DNA from: Sycobia sp. Sy_11
Taxonomy: Eukaryota > Arthropoda > Insecta > Hymenoptera > Epichrysomallidae
Direction of reading: 5' to 3'
Length of the DNA: 64,000 bases
Assembly (NCBI GenBank): GCA_018907035.1
Contig: JACCIC010000036.1
Coordinates: 1,657,001-1,721,000 of the forward strand
Shown here: positions 44,266-57,373 of the stretch, piece by piece
Numbering within the stretch: the first letter of the stretch is position 1
How the letters are laid out: every line of letters begins with the position of its first letter
Position numbers and translations under genes: made by a program
The notes under the pieces: model-generated
The model's database searches: none
Told to the model about the DNA's origin: nothing
What the model saw: the letters and a program-made list of their open reading frames with translations, nothing else

Positions 44266-44665
44266 GTAAATGTACTACAGTCCTGCTTATTTCTGTTGCA
44301 ATAATTACAAATATAATATAACTGTATCGTACACGATGTCGTTCGTTATTAATGAACAAACAATTGTGTATACAGTTTTCTATTATTTTTTTGTCAAATT
44401 ATATCCCGAAGACCATGAAATGGTTATTACACCTCCTCTGGAACATCAGAACTAACGAATCAGTAACCACCATGGAGCACACTAAATAGGGCAATCCATT
44501 AACTCACGTCAAAAAAGAGTAAAACTAACCACAAAAAATGGTGTGATCTCGTTATAACGTATATACCGTTAAGATAATTATGTTATAAAGATAAATAAAG
44601 AAAATCAGTGATCTTATGATTTTCATTAATGTAATAATGTGACAATGTGATCGAGATGCTGATGG

Positions 44666-44666
<1 letters not shown>

Positions 44667-44717
<51 letters not shown>
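44667..44717. repeat. (TA)n microsatellite
   Basis: About 50 bases of TA repeat. Confidence 0.95.
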
Positions 44718-44720
<3 letters not shown>

Positions 44721-45479
44721 AAATATATAGTATTAAAAATTGTAAACTAGTTAACTATTGTTACAATTGGTATAAAAAAAAAGTCGCAATGATGTACTGA
44801 TCTGCGAAAAATAACGATCTGGAATATAACAAAGATCTTTTGAAGCACAAACGGCCGATAAAGCGAAAACTAGGTGCAGCCGTTTATCATGTATGTAATT
44901 AAAATATAACTGAGGGCACTTTTTTATTATTGCAAATATCTATAAACTTCGCATGGAACGAGAAAATTTTAATATAACAAATCTGTATATAATTTAATAA
45001 GAAATAAAATTAATTTATTTGGATCAAAGAAATAGATTTCTGTTCAAAACTATGGATTTAAGTTATTTTGAATCAAAAACTTTTGAATTCAGTTTCTACA
45101 CGAGTAATCGAAGAAGAAAGTTTGGAGCAGAAAACGTTGAAATTTTTCAGAAAATCCAGGTAATCTTGTTTAATAACAAGTTTTATATAAGTCAAAATAC
45201 ACAAGAATATTAAAATAATCAAATTAGTAAATTATATAATATCAATACAAAACTTACTAATTAAAAATCTATAATCATAATTAAAAAATAAAACATAAAT
45301 AAGTTTCAAAAATGTTAAAGTTTATATTTATCGTCATGTGAATTTTCAGCTTATATCGTTGACGCTTAAAGTTGACGGGCAGATACAGTGCTAATAAAAG
45401 GATAGATATAAGTTGAATTCCATGTTATTATAAAAAAACAATAATACAAATGGCACTGTTATTGTATTATCATAAATTA

Positions 45480-45483
<4 letters not shown>

Positions 45484-45537
<54 letters not shown>
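45484..45537. repeat. (TA)n microsatellite
   Basis: About 53 bases of TA repeat, some 190 bases before a GC-rich patch. Confidence 0.95.
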
Positions 45538-45540
<3 letters not shown>

Positions 45541-46368
45541 CGGTCCAATATATGATTATTTCCTAAGCACAAGGCCGATCCTCCCCTATATAACCCTCTA
45601 AAATTCGAGATAGCCCTTACATATTATATTCAAGACCTCAATTGCAGATAAAAACACATTATACAAAGTCAAATGAGAGCATTGGCGCGTAAGTACCTAT
45701 ATACATATATACACATACTTATTGTCGCAGGAGTATGATCCTCGTCGACACACGCGCGGTTTAAAAAAAAAAAAAAAGAAGAAAAAGGGAAGCGATCGAC
45801 GCCCGGCATAGCGGATTTCTCCCACGCAGATTGGCCGGGTAATGGGACTTGGATGACGGCCGCGTTTATTGTATGCACGGGCGGGTGCCTGGGATGACAC
45901 TACTCCCCCCCCCCCCACACACAATCGAAAAGAATCCTCAATGCGTGCCGCCCTAATTCGAGTGTCACAATAAAGCAACACGTGACTTATACCGGTGCGG
46001 TCACTTGAGGGCGAAGGGTGCCCCCCGTCCCCCATTCCATCCCCCCAGCGCGGAGCATTCGAGTCCTTTTGAAACAAGGATAGAGCGAGAAGCACGCGTG
46101 CGTGTGTGACTTTTTACAGTTCACTCGATGTTCGAGTAGCTTTTTCAAGGTAACTTTGATTTAATTAGTTGGGAAACGGGAGGATTTCATTTTAAGCTAA
46201 GCCTTTTCAATAATACGTGGGACCGTGCTAAGTGGCGAGTTTATTTCGTTGTAAGAAATGTAACGGAGTTTTATTGAAAATTTTGCGATTCAATTATAGA
46301 TTTTACTATACTGAATATAAAGTAAGAGTATTCATTGAGTGTTGAATAGTACTTTGAGACACAAAGGT

Positions 46369-46480
46369 GGAAAATAGGCATTTCCCGATGAGGGCATGTT
46401 AGCCGCCCGGGTGAAGCGAGGGTGTCCAATTACCCGAATCCGAAAATGCCTTTGCTCCCGCATGTCACATACTATTTTCC
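46369..46480. repeat. Imperfect palindrome with GC-rich centre
   Basis: GGAAAATAG (46369-46377) is inverted as CTATTTTCC (46472-46480), and GGCATTT (46378-46384) as AAATGCC (46444-46450). The centre contains CCGCCCGGGTG and two CCCGA blocks. Confidence 0.5.
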
Positions 46481-47198
46481 CTGATAGAAATATGTTCCGA
46501 AATAGGTTGCCCTAACGCAAAATGTAATCCGTTCGATTTGAACAAATATAATATGATCGGTTTTCTCTTAAGGTTATTTCTGCAAATTATTTGAATTTCA
46601 CATCATTAAATTAAATAATTTCCTCTTAATTATCAATTGATAGAGTATATTAAGAAGAGATGTAGGATCGCGAAGTGTGGGTGTGGCCCTTCCTGTAAAA
46701 AGCAATGAGCATAAGCAATTGAAGATTATAAATTTTTTAATATAATCTAAAAATAAAATTAGAAACATTTTTAATAGCCTAAAAAGTAAAATTAAAAATT
46801 AAAGCTAATTTTAAAAAAGATATAGATAATTTTTAATACCTAAAAAACATTATAATAATTTTTATATAGAATTTCATATAGAATATAAATTTTATTTTAT
46901 GTTAAAATCTCGAATACCTAAATTAATAAATATTTTTATCGGTCTTACAGTCTTTATAATATAATAAATTAGCTAAAATAATGACGGTCAGACTGTCCTT
47001 GTTTATATTCACCCCCGTATACTCTGAAATAGAACTTATTACTACAATAAATTATATTAACAATTAAAAATTAAAAATAAGAATAAAATAAATTTAATAA
47101 TAAAATAAAAATAAAATAATAAATAAAATAAATTTTAGTAAAGGACAACCTGACTGCCTTCACGACTTTAAATTTAGATTCACCTTTGGTGTCCGACC

Positions 47199-47226
47199 TT
47201 TCGAACCGCTACGGTTCCATCCTCAG
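47199..47226 (-). ncRNA. Hammerhead-like core, left arm
   Basis: Read on the minus strand: CTGAGGA, then a GGAACCG/CGGTTC hairpin with a TAG loop, then GAAA. Its partner on the other arm is 47664-47691. No clear stem III or cleavage site. Confidence 0.38.
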
Positions 47227-47663
47227 GAACTAAACTAATTCAGAACTAACTTAATTCAGAGCAGTCGTCATAAGTACAATTGTTAACTCGAATGTGTAAC
47301 TGAAAGTACAAAAAAATATGGACCTCGCGGTTGAGTGGGGCAATAACTCTAAACATCGTAAATAACAGATGTTACGCGGGTATGGGAAATTGAGTATTCT
47401 TCCTGACTACACGGTTTCATCCATTCGCTTTTCCTCCTAAGGAATGAGAAATAAAATTCTGCTTTCTAAATGGTCGGGAAAGGGTCATGAACAACTTTTC
47501 CGCTCGACGGAGGACAAGTAGTATCTTGCTCCCTCCAGACAGCTGCAGAAAATCGTATTTTGCGCGGCGAATGTCGAGGATTGTAACGAGGTTTGTAAAA
47601 AAGCCTTTTCGTACTATATTTTTCCTCGTTATAACCTACAAACCGCACTAAACTGTTTAGTTC

Positions 47664-47691
47664 CTGAGGATGAACCGTAGCGGTTCGAAAC
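47664..47691 (+). ncRNA. Hammerhead-like core, right arm
   Basis: CTGAGGA (47664-47670), then a 6-bp hairpin GAACCG/CGGTTC (47672-47686, loop TAG), then GAAAC (47687-47691). An upstream CTAAA/TTTAG hairpin is in the place of stem I. The core layout matches hammerhead ribozymes, but the U between core and stem II and the missing stem III weaken the call. Confidence 0.42.
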
Positions 47692-48914
47692 GTCGGACAA
47701 GAAGGTAATTCTAAATTTAAGGTGGTGGGGGCAGTCAGGTTGTCCTTTTTCTAACATTTAATTTGTTTATTATTCTATTTTTATTTTATTTTATTATTAA
47801 TTTTATTTTATTTTTATTTTATTATTAATTTTGTTTTTTTTTATTTTCTGATATAATTTATTGTAGTAATAAGTTTTATTTCAGATTCTATGGGGGTGAT
47901 CATAAACAAGGACAGTCTGATTGTCATTATTTTAGCTAATATATTATATTATAAATACTGTAAGACCGATAAAAATATTTATTAATTTAATTCAGATCAG
48001 TCGACATAAGTACAATTTTTAATTTTAATTCTACAATAAAATATTGAAAACGCTTAGAACATGTTTTGATAACTACTCTATATATTAAATATAATTTAAT
48101 ATGCTACGATTATGATTCCTTAATAAATATTTAATACTTAATTATTTAATATACTTGCTTTAACAGAAATTTGGTGTTAGTGAATAATAGCACAATATTC
48201 AAATAACTTTTAGTATATAATGTATATAGCCATATAATATAATTAAATAAGAAAATAATTATTTAAAATGAATAATTAGGTTTCATGGTAAATTGTATAT
48301 ATTTTATTAAATGGTTTTATAAATCCCTTCTTGTACAAGTTTATTCAATTTAAAACTAGGAAATCTGAAATCTTATTAATAAAACATAAGAGCTACAGCA
48401 AAGCGTCCAAATTAACCTTCTAACCATTTATATTAAGCCTAATTCTCTATATTTTCTTTAGTTTGGGAGTACGGTAATCACGATATTTTCTCAGGAAGGT
48501 AAAAAATGGATTAACGCCTAATAGCTGATGAAAATGACATTGGAAGGATAATAAAATGTCACCATTAGCGAATATGTATTTGCGTATTCGATAGCCGTGC
48601 ACCGTACATATATATATATAATACGTAGAAGGGGCGCCAGAGCTCACTCCCTTCCCCCTATTACTCTATCCACATTCTACTCCCCTCCTCTTTTTAATGC
48701 AGTTCTACTGATTATAGATCCCATTCTAGGGACCATTTTATATTTATACGTCGCAGCGGTGTTCCAATTCCGTTATATATCCGCGTGCGGCATTTTTTTT
48801 CTCTTTTATTTCCACAAAATCATCAGCCGAAAATTACGATAAAATCTGTATATAATAATATCGGGGAAAACCGATAAGCATCCTTCGCCACCCTCCAGAA
48901 ATCCTAAATAGGTG

Positions 48915-48919
<5 letters not shown>

Positions 48920-48953
<34 letters not shown>
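48920..48953. repeat. (TA)n microsatellite
   Basis: About 34 bases of TA repeat within a comparatively GC-rich stretch. Confidence 0.95.
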
Positions 48954-48955
<2 letters not shown>

Positions 48956-50039
48956 CTTTCACCATGCCACCGCTACCTCTGCTCTTTTCCCACAGACCGA
49001 CCGCAAATCTGACTCGCGTGAGGACGAATACATTTTCGGGTTTGCGGAGGCAGCGCGGCACGTGCGAGCAACGCGTAGACGAACCGAGAGGGCGCGAAGG
49101 AAAAAAAGGGGAAAAAATCGCAGTTCGCTTCAAATTATATATATACGTTATGAGCGATCGTAATAATATATATATATATAAGATCTGCGGCGACCAATCA
49201 AATTTATAATGTGGCAAATTACGCGCACGCGCGTACGAGCGTGTGTAGCGATTTATTATATCTACGTTATTTGCTCTCATAAAGGGGTGCTATTATGATC
49301 GATGGGTGCACTTTGTGATATGTATTATTACAGTTGCGGATATTGCATCCTCCCTCTAGCGGGCGCGATAATTGAAATATATTTTTTATAACATATATAC
49401 TGTGTTCTTAGATTAAATTTCTTGCATATCTCCATTTATTCGTGTAATTAATTGATTACGATAATGGCAGATTTGTCGAATTATCTAATTAGAATTATTA
49501 ACGATTAAGCATTTATAGTTATAATTTTACATTAAAAAATTGGTAAATAAACTTGTAAATCACCTTGCTATTGCAGTGATAATACTGAATCGTATTTGTA
49601 CTCTTGAAATAAAAATCACATAAATTTATAAATATATGTAATATCCATCTACTGGAAAAAAACTCGGGCTTTTGTTCGAACTTTAAAATTTTCGAACATG
49701 ATCGAGGTTCACAAGCAGCTCGAGCTAATATACATAGCTATTGAGGAAAATACCAAAAGTCGCTCAGTTTACGATTTTTTTTTATACAGAAATATTTATT
49801 TTATGTCACTAAATAATGTTATTGTTCATTAAGTGTTTGGCAACTTTGGATTGTTTCCGTTAACGCTTCACGACCGGATGCTCTTTTAAATAGACACTGC
49901 GAACTTTTTGTTTAGTGTCATCGGATGCTCGGCGACCGTCTTTTTTATATGATGAGATCGACACCGGCGCTCTTCTTTCATAGAAATGATCGAATATTTC
50001 GTTGGAGAAGAAAAATATTGTATAGACATGTACAGCCAC

Positions 50040-50086
50040 CGCGGTTTCGATTGAACTCGTTACCCTGACCACTAAACTCCCCCCTC
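50040..50086 (-). other. Possible tRNA-derived SINE head
   Basis: On the minus strand GGGAGTTTAGTGGTCAGGG resembles a tRNA start with box A, and GAGTTCAATCG resembles box B. They are only a few bases apart, so the anticodon arm is missing. The following 180 bases on the minus strand are less AT-rich than the surroundings and could be a SINE body. Confidence 0.3.
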
Positions 50087-51075
50087 CCCCAACATTTCTG
50101 AGTTCAAAGGGTCGAGAAACCCGACAGTTCCCAGTGGTCGTTTTACGTGATTACACGTGACGGGATCTGAGATGGAATACTACAATTCCGAGATCTGACT
50201 CTAGAGATCCAATATTTAATTCAAGGATCTTTTTATTTGGTGCGGATCGATTGGATCGCTTAGTTGGTGAGCGGCCTCTCACATAAGGATATTAATATAA
50301 ACTAATAACCTAATTTGTTCCAAAATTATTATTTGATCATAATCATAAGCATTCAACGAAATTTATTGTTACTATATATTGTTACTCTTTTCAGCCCCTC
50401 CTCCAACTTCTAAACCCATAATCTTCCTTCGAGAATACTCTGTCGATTGATGCCATTCTGAACACGAAAAAATAATCGCCAGTTTCTGATTTTCTTTATT
50501 TTAAAAAAGAATTAATATTAAACATATTTTTTTCTAATCTAATCCGTTATAAAGTATTTAAAACTGTAAGTATAAAATCCAAAATTATCTTTATTATTCA
50601 TTGAAGGGGTATTGAAGATAAATATATTCAGCTTTCCATCTTTAATAAAGAAATCCGAGACTCCTGAAAAAAGAACCGAAAGAATACAATTCAAAATAAA
50701 AATCAGTATTCGTTACGAACAAATGGAATTATTTGAATTCTTGTCAACGTTTCGACCTTCGAAGAAGGTTCTTATGAAGACAACATTTTGAGAAAACGTT
50801 TCTTGAATATAAACTTGTGAATAGCTTTCGATGACTGATAAAACTTAGAGATATAAGTTATAGAAAAATCTTAAATAAATATAAAACTGTAGACAAGAGT
50901 GCGTGAAACTCAAATGGCATTTTTAAAATTATGCCTTCATAAGGACCATTTTCGATCGTGGAAACGTTTGCAAAAAATAAAATAAATCAATTTGCTTGTG
51001 ACAACTATTGGATTTATATATATTATTTTATTCATTTCGATTACAAGCCTTAAACTATATTTATTCATGGATTAC

Positions 51076-51106
<31 letters not shown>

Positions 51107-51431
51107 AGAAATACACAAACGATTCATATTTCCCATAGGCTGAATACATTTCTTATAAGCTGCAACAGAACCTCTTATAGATATAGCGACATAACCTAAA
51201 CAATTAACCCAATCTTCCGCGAACATTATTAGCACACTGCAATCCGAAAAATAATAAAAGCGCGTGCGCACACACATACACGCACGCGCGAACTGTCGGC
51301 GGTGACACGCGCCGCGCGTTAGCCGCCCCGTTATAGAAATCGGGTTATTTTATAAGCGCGCCGAGGCGGAATCATCCGCGAGAGTCCCTCTCCCCGCGCT
51401 CGCGCCTGTTATAATTCGCAAATCGCGTGCG

Positions 51432-51433
<2 letters not shown>

Positions 51434-51489
<56 letters not shown>
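51434..51489. repeat. (TA)n microsatellite in a GC-rich patch
   Basis: About 55 bases of AT repeat with GC-rich, CpG-dense DNA on both sides. Confidence 0.95.
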
Positions 51490-51492
<3 letters not shown>

Positions 51493-51620
51493 GGTGCGAG
51501 AGCCTGCGTGCTCTGGGCCAGCCGAGCGTCCACGGAAAGGCGTGTCCCGTCCGCGCTCACTGTCCCATGAACGTCAAGTCGGGGCAGATCGGGCGTGGTC
51601 GGCGGACGGAGCTGTTGCCC

Positions 51621-51818
<198 letters not shown>

Positions 51819-52262
51819 TGTTTTATCATTTTTCAACATGAAATAAACTATGAAAATAGGATTATCCTGTGTGTATTTCACACTTACTAAAAATAATCAA
51901 ATCTCGGTTAATTCGTTTATCATGTTTATATTTACTATACTATTCTTTTCCATTAAACTAAATTTTTAAACGTTTTTAAAAGACTTTACAAGTTCATTTG
52001 TATATTTTTAACATTTGTCCGATAGTCTAATCGATAATTGGGTTTGAAAACGCATTTCATTAATCGAACGTAGATTAATTGGGACACAACATCTGGTTGA
52101 CATATATACATATATGTATCGTAGTTGGAGAATTTCATAATTTGGGTTGAAGGGGGCGCACTACATGTATATTATAAACTACATGGTATATATAAAATGT
52201 ATAATTTGACTGATTAAGACCAGTATTTCACATTACTTGAAATTGTAGTAAATAATATGTAG

Positions 52263-52266
<4 letters not shown>

Positions 52267-52310
<44 letters not shown>
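52267..52310. repeat. (TA)n microsatellite
   Basis: About 44 bases of TA repeat immediately outside the left end of a large foldback element. Confidence 0.95.
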
Positions 52311-52315
<5 letters not shown>

Positions 52316-52317
52316 TT

Positions 52318-52855
52318 TTTATTCGTACAAAAACAATAAATAATGATAGAAAGCAAAATTTATAATTAAAAATATTATTATTTTTTAAACATTATAAGAA
52401 TTACAGCAGAAGAACACTTAAATTGAAAAGATAGAAACAATAATAAAAATATAAATATCTGAAAATTCATCATTAGTTAAGTAAAAAAGGAGTGATATAT
52501 TTACGAAACGTTTTCTACAATGTGTTCAAATTAAATTTCTATTGCTTGCACAATAACAGTAATTTCAACAATGAAACATACTCAAATTTGCGATCGTTTG
52601 ATTCGTCTGTGTCTAATTTGCTTTTCGTGAAACGTTCTCAAATTTGAGTATGTTTCATTGTTGAAAATATTGTTATTGTACATCCTTTTTTACTTAACTA
52701 ATGATGAATTTTCAGATATTTATATTTTTTTTATTGTTTCTATCTTTTCAACTTAAGTGTTCTTCTGCTATAATTCTTATAATGTTTAAAAAATAATAAT
52801 ATTTTTAATTATAAATTTTGCTTTTTATCATTATTTATTATTTTTGTACGTATAA
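52318..52855. repeat. Foldback element, second family
   Basis: Left arm 52318-52589 and right arm 52638-52855 are inverted and nearly identical for about 200 bases (AATAAATAATGATA, GCAGAAGAACACTTAA and AACAATGAAACATACTC are shared blocks). The loop is 48 bases. The left arm has an extra stretch of roughly 55-75 bases near 52492-52555 that the right arm lacks. No reading frame. It is unlike the 1.7-kb and 47-kb family. Confidence 0.85.
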
Positions 52856-53525
52856 TAATAATTATTGACAGCATTGCTATTAAAAAAAAAACAGTTTTCA
52901 TACTTACTGAATGTACTTTTTGAATTGAAATTCATAGTCTTTATTAATTGTATGAATTAAGTCCCCTTCGTTTTGCAGCTATCATAAGGAATTGTGGTCC
53001 AGTGGTGTTCTCGTATATACTGATAATAATAAATTGAAAATACAAAATTGTAGAACTTTATTTGAACATCTTGCGTTTATATAAATACTATAGTTTATAC
53101 GCATTCAATTATTTGCTCCTAAAGCCTTACGATTAAACTAAACGGTTTAATTTTGTTTATTACGTACTTCAATCTAAAAACTATAACGCACGCTCTACCA
53201 ATTTCAGTATTCTATAAGCAATTGAGTTTCCATGCGCATAGAGTAAACGAAAGACAAAGTCAAAATAAGAAAGCGAGAAAACGAATCTAAAGAATGAAGC
53301 ACGAGAATGAACCGAAGGGCATAGAATATGTGGGCGTAGGTGCACGTGTGTGAGGAAGAGAGGGCAAGAGCAAAGGGACCAGCGGAGGAGCATCATTGGC
53401 GGGGATATAACAGCAGCGAGGGAGAAATCAATTTTCCTTATCACTGTCGAGCAGCCTCCCCATATTAATTCCATTATTAGTGTTTGCTGTATGTGTGGTG
53501 GCGTACGCACCAAGTGATTTTTCAG

Positions 53526-53631
53526 ATCCAATATATACAAACTGACTGCAAAGTAGCGATCCTATCAGATAGAGATGATATATATTCGGATGTAGGAAAT
53601 ACATTCATAAGCAAATTAATAGCGGGAAAAG
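53526..53631 (+). CDS. Possible orphan exon
   Basis: The acceptor GATTTTTCAG (53525) and the donor AAAAG|GTCTTT (53632) bound 106 open bases, with KVAILSDRDDIYSDVGNTFI inside. The composition is protein-like, but no partner exons or family were found. Confidence 0.2.
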
Positions 53632-53983
53632 GTCTTTTTTTAATACTCGATTTAATATTCGATTGATATCTCATTGTGCAGCATATTTAAGTTGTATTGC
53701 TAATGCAGTTTGCAATAGTACTGCCGTTATACAAGTAGTAGAGCGGAAATGTAGTGGCATTGAACTTCGTCAGTATTTTAGTGAATTCTGAACGATAATT
53801 GTTATACAATCAAGAGCTGTACAGAAATGTGCAGATTTATGGACATTTGAATCCTTCAAATTTTTCTTTATTATTGCAAAGCTTTTCCAACTTTAAGACA
53901 GCCCTTCTTCGATCGAAATTTCCTGGCACAAAAAACATCTACTCAAATTTTTGCAGAATAAACTTTTATCTCAAATAACGTGT

Positions 53984-53989
<6 letters not shown>

Positions 53990-54040
<51 letters not shown>
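53990..54040. repeat. (TA)n microsatellite
   Basis: About 50 bases of TA repeat. Confidence 0.95.
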
Positions 54041-54042
<2 letters not shown>

Positions 54043-55326
54043 TCACTGTTTGAACTACATACATTGATACACAATTATAAGTACATGTAAGAAATTGGTG
54101 GATTGTTGACTTTTATAAAACTTTTAGAGATTTTCTTGAACTGCTATATATTGTCAATATTTGTTTCCAACATAAAATTATGTGCCTGTATTCAGTTTAA
54201 TTTCCACATTATTATTTTAACATAACTATAAAGCAAATTCATATATAAGTGTATTTACGTTAGTAAAATTATATACAATAACACTATTAAAAAAAGGCCT
54301 TTTTTTAATTCATTAAAATTACAGATTTCACGTTTTGGACAATAATTACATATTTTTCTGAAATTTTTATTTATACAATACTGTGATTCTAATAACGTGG
54401 GTTATATGCAATTAATTATAAGAAACCAAATTAATAAATTCGTAATAGTTCATTGGATTTATTTGTTACAGCTTTTTTATAAAAATTAATACTTATTGGC
54501 ATTCCGTATTTTTTCAGATTAAAACTGTTGAAGAAAATAAAACTATTCAATTTTATTTCAAGAATTATAATTTCTATACCGCTCTTCACACAGAATCTCT
54601 AAAAAACTCTCCTTATTGCTACCAATTCAACATTGTGCACAGATCACGATTTGTATATTAAAATAGCTCCAAAGAGTTTTATAATCGTTTCGTTAATATA
54701 TAAACAAAGTTACAAAATGTTCTAAAAAGTCCGATTTATTTCGAGTTAGATAGATATAAGTCTGTTCAAAAATTTCTTAACTAATTTATTTTATCTGAAA
54801 GGCACATAAACTATATAATAGATTTTCAATTCTACGAGCAAATTGAGTTAAGAAGTTATGTATAAATAAATTGAAATCAATACTAATCGTAATCTTTTTC
54901 TATAAAATTGTTTAAATTTGAAACACGGTAAGACATTTTTATACATGTTTACAAGTACTTCGAAGAATCTGTTTTTTTTTTCAATGCCGCTTGAGATTTA
55001 ATACGTTCTCCTCGACGATTGCTTTCCTTTAAATTCGAACAAATCTTCAACCATCGAGTTCAACTCTGGCATTACTCCATTCCCGAAAGGGGTTGGACGC
55101 TCCACCAAATTCCCGTGTAAAAATAAATCTTGAAAAACATTTACCTATCTATATTCTGTGTAATGTTAACATTCTCAGCGACTTCTTATCGGCATCCTTT
55201 CAAAACAGCAAGGAACAATTCTGACTGCAAAAGAGTACCAAGCGAGATCGCAGTCCTCCTCTTCCTCCGCCTCCTCGGCTGGATAACTCGCGAGTCTGCG
55301 CTGACTATATATAAACACAGACACAA

Positions 55327-55328
<2 letters not shown>

Positions 55329-55381
<53 letters not shown>
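55329..55381. repeat. (TA)n microsatellite in a GC-rich patch
   Basis: About 52 bases of AT repeat with CG-containing DNA on both sides. Confidence 0.95.
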
Positions 55382-55384
<3 letters not shown>

Positions 55385-57373
55385 GACGAGGGAATTCCCG
55401 AGTGTTTTCAGCAGATAAGGGACTACAACCAAGCCTCGCCTTTCCCAAAGCGCGGCCAACTGCAGTAATCGTGGCATGAAAAATTAATCCCCAAGACTGG
55501 CCGTCGACAAATTCGGCTCGCGGATCATTCGTACAGATAAAGTACGAGACACAACGAAGAAGGATTATTGCTTTCACCAACCCCGAGCCTTTCTTTAGAG
55601 TAATACTTTGTTAGTTTACTGCGACAGCTCGGGAGGTAATTATGGAAACTTGCGAATCGCAGTTCTATACAGATTGATCCATGATTGGTCAAAAAACCAC
55701 TCATGTAGCATTTTAACCTTTTCCATACAGTATAATAAAAAAATCATTCAATTGTTAGTGCAAAATAACTACAAATAAGTTTTGAAAGACATAGTTAATC
55801 ATTATTAATTCAAAAGTATTTCGCATTTACAATACTACATAAAGTATGGATTGGTTTTTTACAATAAATGAACTTGTGTGGAAAAGAGATTTAGGAAAAA
55901 TGTTTGGGGCAATGAAAATCGATAGATAGTAAATAATATTTTGTGAAAATTCACGCAGAATTGCACCCAGTAAATGCCATAATATATAAAAAAGACACGT
56001 GAATCTTAGAAAGATCGTTCGGTTAATGAAAGTACACAGGAAAAATCAAATTAATTATAAGATCTATTATATGTATGAAAGGGTAATTCAAAATGATTTA
56101 CTTTCAAATTATAAAATATTTATTGCACTTTATACATTGTGGACGTAGCATCGTTTACATGAAAAATATAAATATAAATAGATAAATACTACATATAAAA
56201 AATTTTTATTTGAAGGTTTTCTTTTTTCTTAAATTCCTACAAAATATACAGTCTTTTCGAGACGTAAAATTACACTCAATAAACTTTAACATTTTTTCGT
56301 TCGCACTAGGTACTGTCTTATTTTAAAAAGATATTTATTGGTTCTAATAGTTTCAGAATTTTTTGTACATTTCTCATAACTAATAATTATATAAAATATA
56401 AAATAATAATAAAGTATTCTTGTTATAGCTATACTAAATACGATGCATATTTATATTCAAATAAGTAAAAATTCGTTGTAACGAGCACAAATTACAGAAT
56501 TGTGCAACTCGCTTGCCTCCCTTCGATTATACTATTAAATATTCTAAGTAAAAAATGCTATATAAAAATCCAAAATAAACTTCATTATAATCAATACATC
56601 GTTCCATTAATAATACTATTCGTTTCTATAAATAGCTTGGAAAGAAAATTTATATTTATTATTGATCTGGTAAAAATATATATTGCTAAAAGAATTAAAG
56701 TTCTATTTAAAATTTATTAAAATTGAAATAATTTCTATATATTATATCACAAATATTATAGCGAGGTTAAATTATCGACAACAGCATAATTAGATATACT
56801 ATGTCAACAGATCAATCCAAGATTGTTGCAAAATTCACTTGAATAAATATATCTATATTTGTCATTTTACTTAATGCTTAAAAATTCGTTTGACGTTTTA
56901 AAATTACTTTTTATCGCATATTGGCAAGAAGATATAATATTGTTTTTGCTTCAATATATTTGATTGGTTAATTTATCTATGAAAATTTGCAACAATAACT
57001 TGTATAAATCTTAGTTCTTTAGTGATTTGAATATCTTTTAATAACTGCACTCGTAAAAATTTGCAATAAATCTTTCAATTATAAAAAAATACATGTCTTT
57101 CATTTGTATCTTGTGACATTGAATTTTTTCTTATAAACCTTTACTCGACGATTGTAATTAAAGGTTTATTCATTTAATCTTACATTCGATTGTCAACATT
57201 CACCTAAGACTTAAAACTAAGTAGTAACAATATCTCATTTGATTTCGAATCACCGGTAGTTCATCACCTTAGACATGTTCATATTAAACTAAGAAACCCT
57301 GTGCGGAATTGTTAAATCCAACTACTTAACAATTATTGACCAGACATCCTAAAGCAACGTCGATCTGAAACTT

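Larger units (their letters stand above)
44266..46920. other. Intergenic or intronic, with a GC patch at 45.7-46.1 kb
   Basis: (TA)n tracts at 44667-44717 and 45484-45537. A GC-rich patch at 45730-46110 contains A- and C-runs and a CACACA stretch. An imperfect palindrome lies at 46369-46480. No coding exon is supported. Confidence 0.45.
46921..47988. repeat. Inverted-repeat (foldback) element, copy 2
   Basis: Left arm about 46921-47237, right arm about 47653-47988, with a spacer of roughly 415 bases. The arms carry TAAATATTTTTATCGGTCTTAC, GACGGTCAGACTGTCC, CACCCCCGTA, an A-rich (AAAAT)n stretch, GACAACCTGACTGCC and a hammerhead-like core. This is the same block order as at 1731-2275. The terminal tag TCGACATAAGTACAATT follows the right arm (48001-48017), and a variant with one change closes the inner side of the left arm (47261-47281), as if two complete copies lay head to head. 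The spacer has a frame (47648-47466, minus) without known motifs. Confidence 0.85.
52861..57373. other. AT-rich with GC patches at 53.2-53.5 and 55.2-55.6 kb
   Basis: (TA)n tracts at 53990-54040 and 55329-55381. One possible orphan exon (53526-53631). A purine-rich, moderately GC patch at 53230-53460 gives a minus-strand frame that looks accidental. Just downstream of the minus-strand gene stop, TTTATT (57165-57170) is a poly(A) signal in that orientation. Confidence 0.45.

Noticed and set aside
53181..53540. 119-codon minus-strand frame
   Set aside because: A purine-rich plus-strand patch without motifs or splice sites; composition alone explains the open frame.
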